A stretch of DNA of 37,019 nucleotides from an uncultured Methanobrevibacter sp. GTDB taxonomy: Archaea > Methanobacteriota > Methanobacteria > Methanobacteriales > Methanobacteriaceae. The notes beneath the pieces are model-generated. The model worked only from the letters and a program-made list of their open reading frames with translations. It had not been told where the DNA came from and did no database searches. Of the stretch, positions 35,263 through 37,019 are shown piece by piece; positions within the stretch are counted from its first letter, which is position 1; each line of letters begins with the position of its first letter. The stretch spans positions 1-37,019 of the forward strand of contig ONSJ01000013.1 in the NCBI GenBank assembly GCA_900320515.1, written 5' to 3'. Position numbers and translations under genes: made by a program.

Positions 35263-35290
35263 AATGACTTTTTTCATTTTATTTTTTTTT
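35256..35290 (+). terminator. Hairpin plus T-tract after the 2199-residue adhesin gene
   Basis: Perfect 12-base arms AAAATAAAATGA (35256-35267) / TCATTTTATTTT (35274-35285), loop of six; the left arm contains the stop TAA. T-runs continue past 35290. Confidence 0.75.
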
Positions 35291-35307
35291 AATTTTTTTT
35301 CAATTAT

Positions 35308-35326
35308 ACTTTAATATTTATATATA
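35308..35326 (+). promoter_or_regulatory. TATA box of the truncated adhesin gene
   Basis: CTTTAATATTTATATATA region. The predicted start lies at ~35340-35350, giving a leader of ~80 bases, longer than those of the ATG-start adhesins. Confidence 0.45.
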
Positions 35327-35350
35327 ATTAATTAATTATATTATATATGT

Positions 35351-35395
35351 CATACTTTATTTTTTCTCAAGTTTATTTAATGCTTTTAGAGTATG
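35351..35395 (+). promoter_or_regulatory. Leader inverted repeat CATACT ... AGTATG
   Basis: CATACT (35351-35356) / AGTATG (35390-35395), 33-base loop. The sequence differs from the TAGTC element of the two other non-AUG adhesins but its position, near the predicted mRNA 5' end, is alike. Six pairs with a long loop are weak evidence alone. Confidence 0.3.
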
Positions 35396-35414
35396 GTAAA
35401 AAAATAAATATTTA

Positions 35415-35429
35415 TGAGGTGTAATTATT
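35415..35429 (+). promoter_or_regulatory. SD followed by ATT at the start position (truncated adhesin)
   Basis: GAGGTG (35416-35421) overlaps an in-frame TGA (35415-35417). After the spacer come ATT (35424) and ATT (35427), then AGA AAA TCA. This is the same arrangement as before the 1504-residue adhesin, base for base at most positions. The first conventional start codon is TTG at 35448, inside the signal peptide. Confidence 0.75.
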
Positions 35430-37019
35430 AGAAAATCAATCTCCCTTTTGGGGATCGTCTTATTGATTTTTCTGATTATTGGATCTGTATCTGCAGAAGA
35501 TTCTAATGATGTTATTTCATCAGATTCTTCTGATGATTTAAGTTCTAATAATTTGGAAAATGATGTTTTAGACGCAGACGAAACTGATGTTGACGATGGA
35601 AATTTCGCAGCATTGGATTCAGCAATTCAGAATGTTGATGCCGGAGGAACTGTTCATTTAAATCAAAATGTAACGTTAAATGGCGGAACTTCCGATGAAG
35701 AGACTACATACGTAAACGGAATAACTATTAGTAAGGATGTTACTATTAATGGTTATGACCAAACAATAAATGCAACCGATGCCAATGGAAACAAGGTTCG
35801 TGTATTTACCATAGGCTCAGGTGCACATGTGACTTTAAAAGATATGACCATCACTGGTGCAAGCTATGTTGGTGATGGTAACCAGATCGGTGGTGCAATT
35901 ACTGTAAATGGAGGATACCTGACACTGATTAATGTAAACTTCATTAACAATTATGCACAAATGACAGCAAACAGTAAAATAGGTTCTGCCGCAGTAATGG
36001 TCTATAACGGAGGAACCGTTAATGTTACAGGAGGATCCTTTGTAAACAACACTCTTAAACATGATCAGGCTCCGAATTCTGCAGGTGGTGGAGCTGCAAT
36101 AAACGCTAATCAGGGTGGCTCCTCCATATATGTTGATGGAACTTATTTCGAGAACAACGAAGCTATTTTCACTAAAACTTCAAATCAAGCAGGTGGAGGT
36201 GCAATTGCTTCTCTCAATTCTTTCGTATCCATTTCCAACTCAGAATTTGTTAACAATAGGTTGACATGTTCTGCATCTAATGCATTGGCGGGGGCAGTGT
36301 ATGCAATCCCTAATGGCCGTACCTCAAAAGTGGTAAATACTACTTTTAGAGACAATTCTGCCAGTCATGTTTCAGCACTCTATTTCAGAGGCACCGATTT
36401 TGTTGTAACTGGATGTTTATTTGAAAACAATTCTGGGGATGACTCCATATCCGCCAAGTTTGAAAATGGTGGCGAAATACATCACAATGCATTTACCGAC
36501 GGCAAAATTAGTAAAAATCAGTATGTTAATGAGAATAAGGATTATAACTGGGCTTACAATTGGTGGGGAAGCAATGAACCTGCTGATGTGGGAGTCGAAT
36601 TGACCGACTGGGTTGTCATGACCATGGAACATGATGACACTCATGTCATTGCAAAGTTAACCTCATTAAACAATAATACTTTATTGGATAATCCTGAATT
36701 GTTGCCTGAAATGGAAGCTACAATCACTGGTCTTGGTGAAACTAGAAAAGTTAAAATAGTTAATGGTGTTGGAACATTAACATTGGATCAATCAATCACC
36801 GAATTTTCAGGAAACACAGTCACTGTTACAGTAAATGAGCAATCATTCAGTTTTGATGTTAAAGATGAAGCTAAAGGTTTTGCAAAATTGGAAAGCAACA
36901 TTCAAAATACTTCTGCTGGCGAAACATATGATGTAAAAGGAAACTTCCAATTAAATGCAGATGTTGCCGGTGAAGAAGTGACTTATGCCGAAGGTATTGT
37001 CATCGATAAGAATATAATC
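35427..37019 (+). CDS. Adhesin-like surface protein, N-terminal part (runs off the window)
   Basis: 531 codons, open to the window edge, from the ATT at 35427. Signal peptide: Arg-Lys then SISLLGIVLLIFLIIGSVSA. Acidic linker to ~50. A Pmp-type beta-helix (~50-370) opens with NFAALDSAIQNVDAGG and GITISKDVTINGYDQ, has GGAI/GGGA repeats, and closes with YNWWGSNEP (~378). After it comes DWVVMTMEH, like DWVIMSLES in the 2199-residue adhesin. From ~490 a second helix begins: FAKLESNIQ and GIVIDKN repeat the opening motifs of the first. The gene therefore continues well beyond the window, probably with Ig-like repeats and a lysine-rich end, by analogy with its neighbours. The SD and ATT start are described separately. 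Confidence 0.85.
   Translation, partial: MRKSISLLGIVLLIFLIIGSVSAEDSNDVISSDSSDDLSSNNLENDVLDADETDVDDGNFAALDSAIQNVDAGGTVHLNQNVTLNGGTSDEETTYVNGITISKDVTINGYDQTINATDANGNKVRVFTIGSGAHVTLKDMTITGASYVGDGNQIGGAITVNGGYLTLINVNFINNYAQMTANSKIGSAAVMVYNGGTVNVTGGSFVNNTLKHDQAPNSAGGGAAINANQGGSSIYVDGTYFENNEAIFTKTSNQAGGGAIASLNSFVSISNSEFVNNRLTCSASNALAGAVYAIPNGRTSKVVNTTFRDNSASHVSALYFRGTDFVVTGCLFENNSGDDSISAKFENGGEIHHNAFTDGKISKNQYVNENKDYNWAYNWWGSNEPADVGVELTDWVVMTMEHDDTHVIAKLTSLNNNTLLDNPELLPEMEATITGLGETRKVKIVNGVGTLTLDQSITEFSGNTVTVTVNEQSFSFDVKDEAKGFAKLESNIQNTSAGETYDVKGNFQLNADVAGEEVTYAEGIVIDKNII

Overview
This AT-rich window comes from a methanogenic archaeon of the Methanobacteriales, most likely Methanobrevibacter or a close relative. 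The evidence is a chain of very large secreted adhesin-like proteins (beta-helix repeats, archaeal Ig-like repeats, lysine-rich C-termini), GGTGA-type Shine-Dalgarno (SD) sites, archaeal TATA boxes and a pseudomurein-methanogen style CobN-like surface protein. The assignment rests on recognised families and sequence style; no database search was possible.

Layout. Positions 1 to about 98 hold the 3' end of the RNase P RNA gene. Two plus-strand metabolic genes follow: an Fe-S aldo/keto reductase and a MATE exporter. A minus-strand block (7.1 to 3.05 kb) carries two tiny paralogous membrane proteins, a YhgE/Pip (EsaA-like) membrane protein and a 510-residue adhesin-like protein. A small unknown gene (7.2 kb, plus) and a DUF1002 exported protein (8.4 to 7.5 kb, minus) follow. 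From 8.56 kb to the window end, about 28.5 kb of plus strand is a surface-protein island of six consecutive genes: an exported, membrane-anchored CobN-like chelatase protein (1622 codons), then adhesin-like proteins of 1439, 1504, 1943 and 2199 residues, and a further one cut by the window edge after 531 codons. No gene-free gap exceeds 300 bases; the longest (1430-1513, 2855-3051, 8359-8558 and about 100-259) contain promoters, terminators or unremarkable AT-rich DNA.

How the genes work together. The island encodes two anchoring styles. Four adhesins end in a polycationic, lysine-rich Ig-like domain that probably holds to the wall by charge. The CobN-like protein and the 1943-residue adhesin end in a Gly/Ser-rich stalk with a shared short motif, one membrane helix and a short charged tail. 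The island genes appear to be separate transcription units, most with a TATA box and all but the truncated last one ending in a hairpin plus T-tract that overlaps the stop codon.

Most unusual observation. Four of the six island genes (CobN-like and three adhesins) have no ATG, GTG or TTG at the position set by a strong SD. The codon there is ACG, ATT, ATC or ATT, each one base from ATG, each followed at once by Lys or Arg and a normal signal peptide. In two of them a stop codon overlapping the SD fixes the frame. Three of these genes also have inverted repeats near the predicted mRNA 5' end, so regulated non-AUG initiation is a real possibility.
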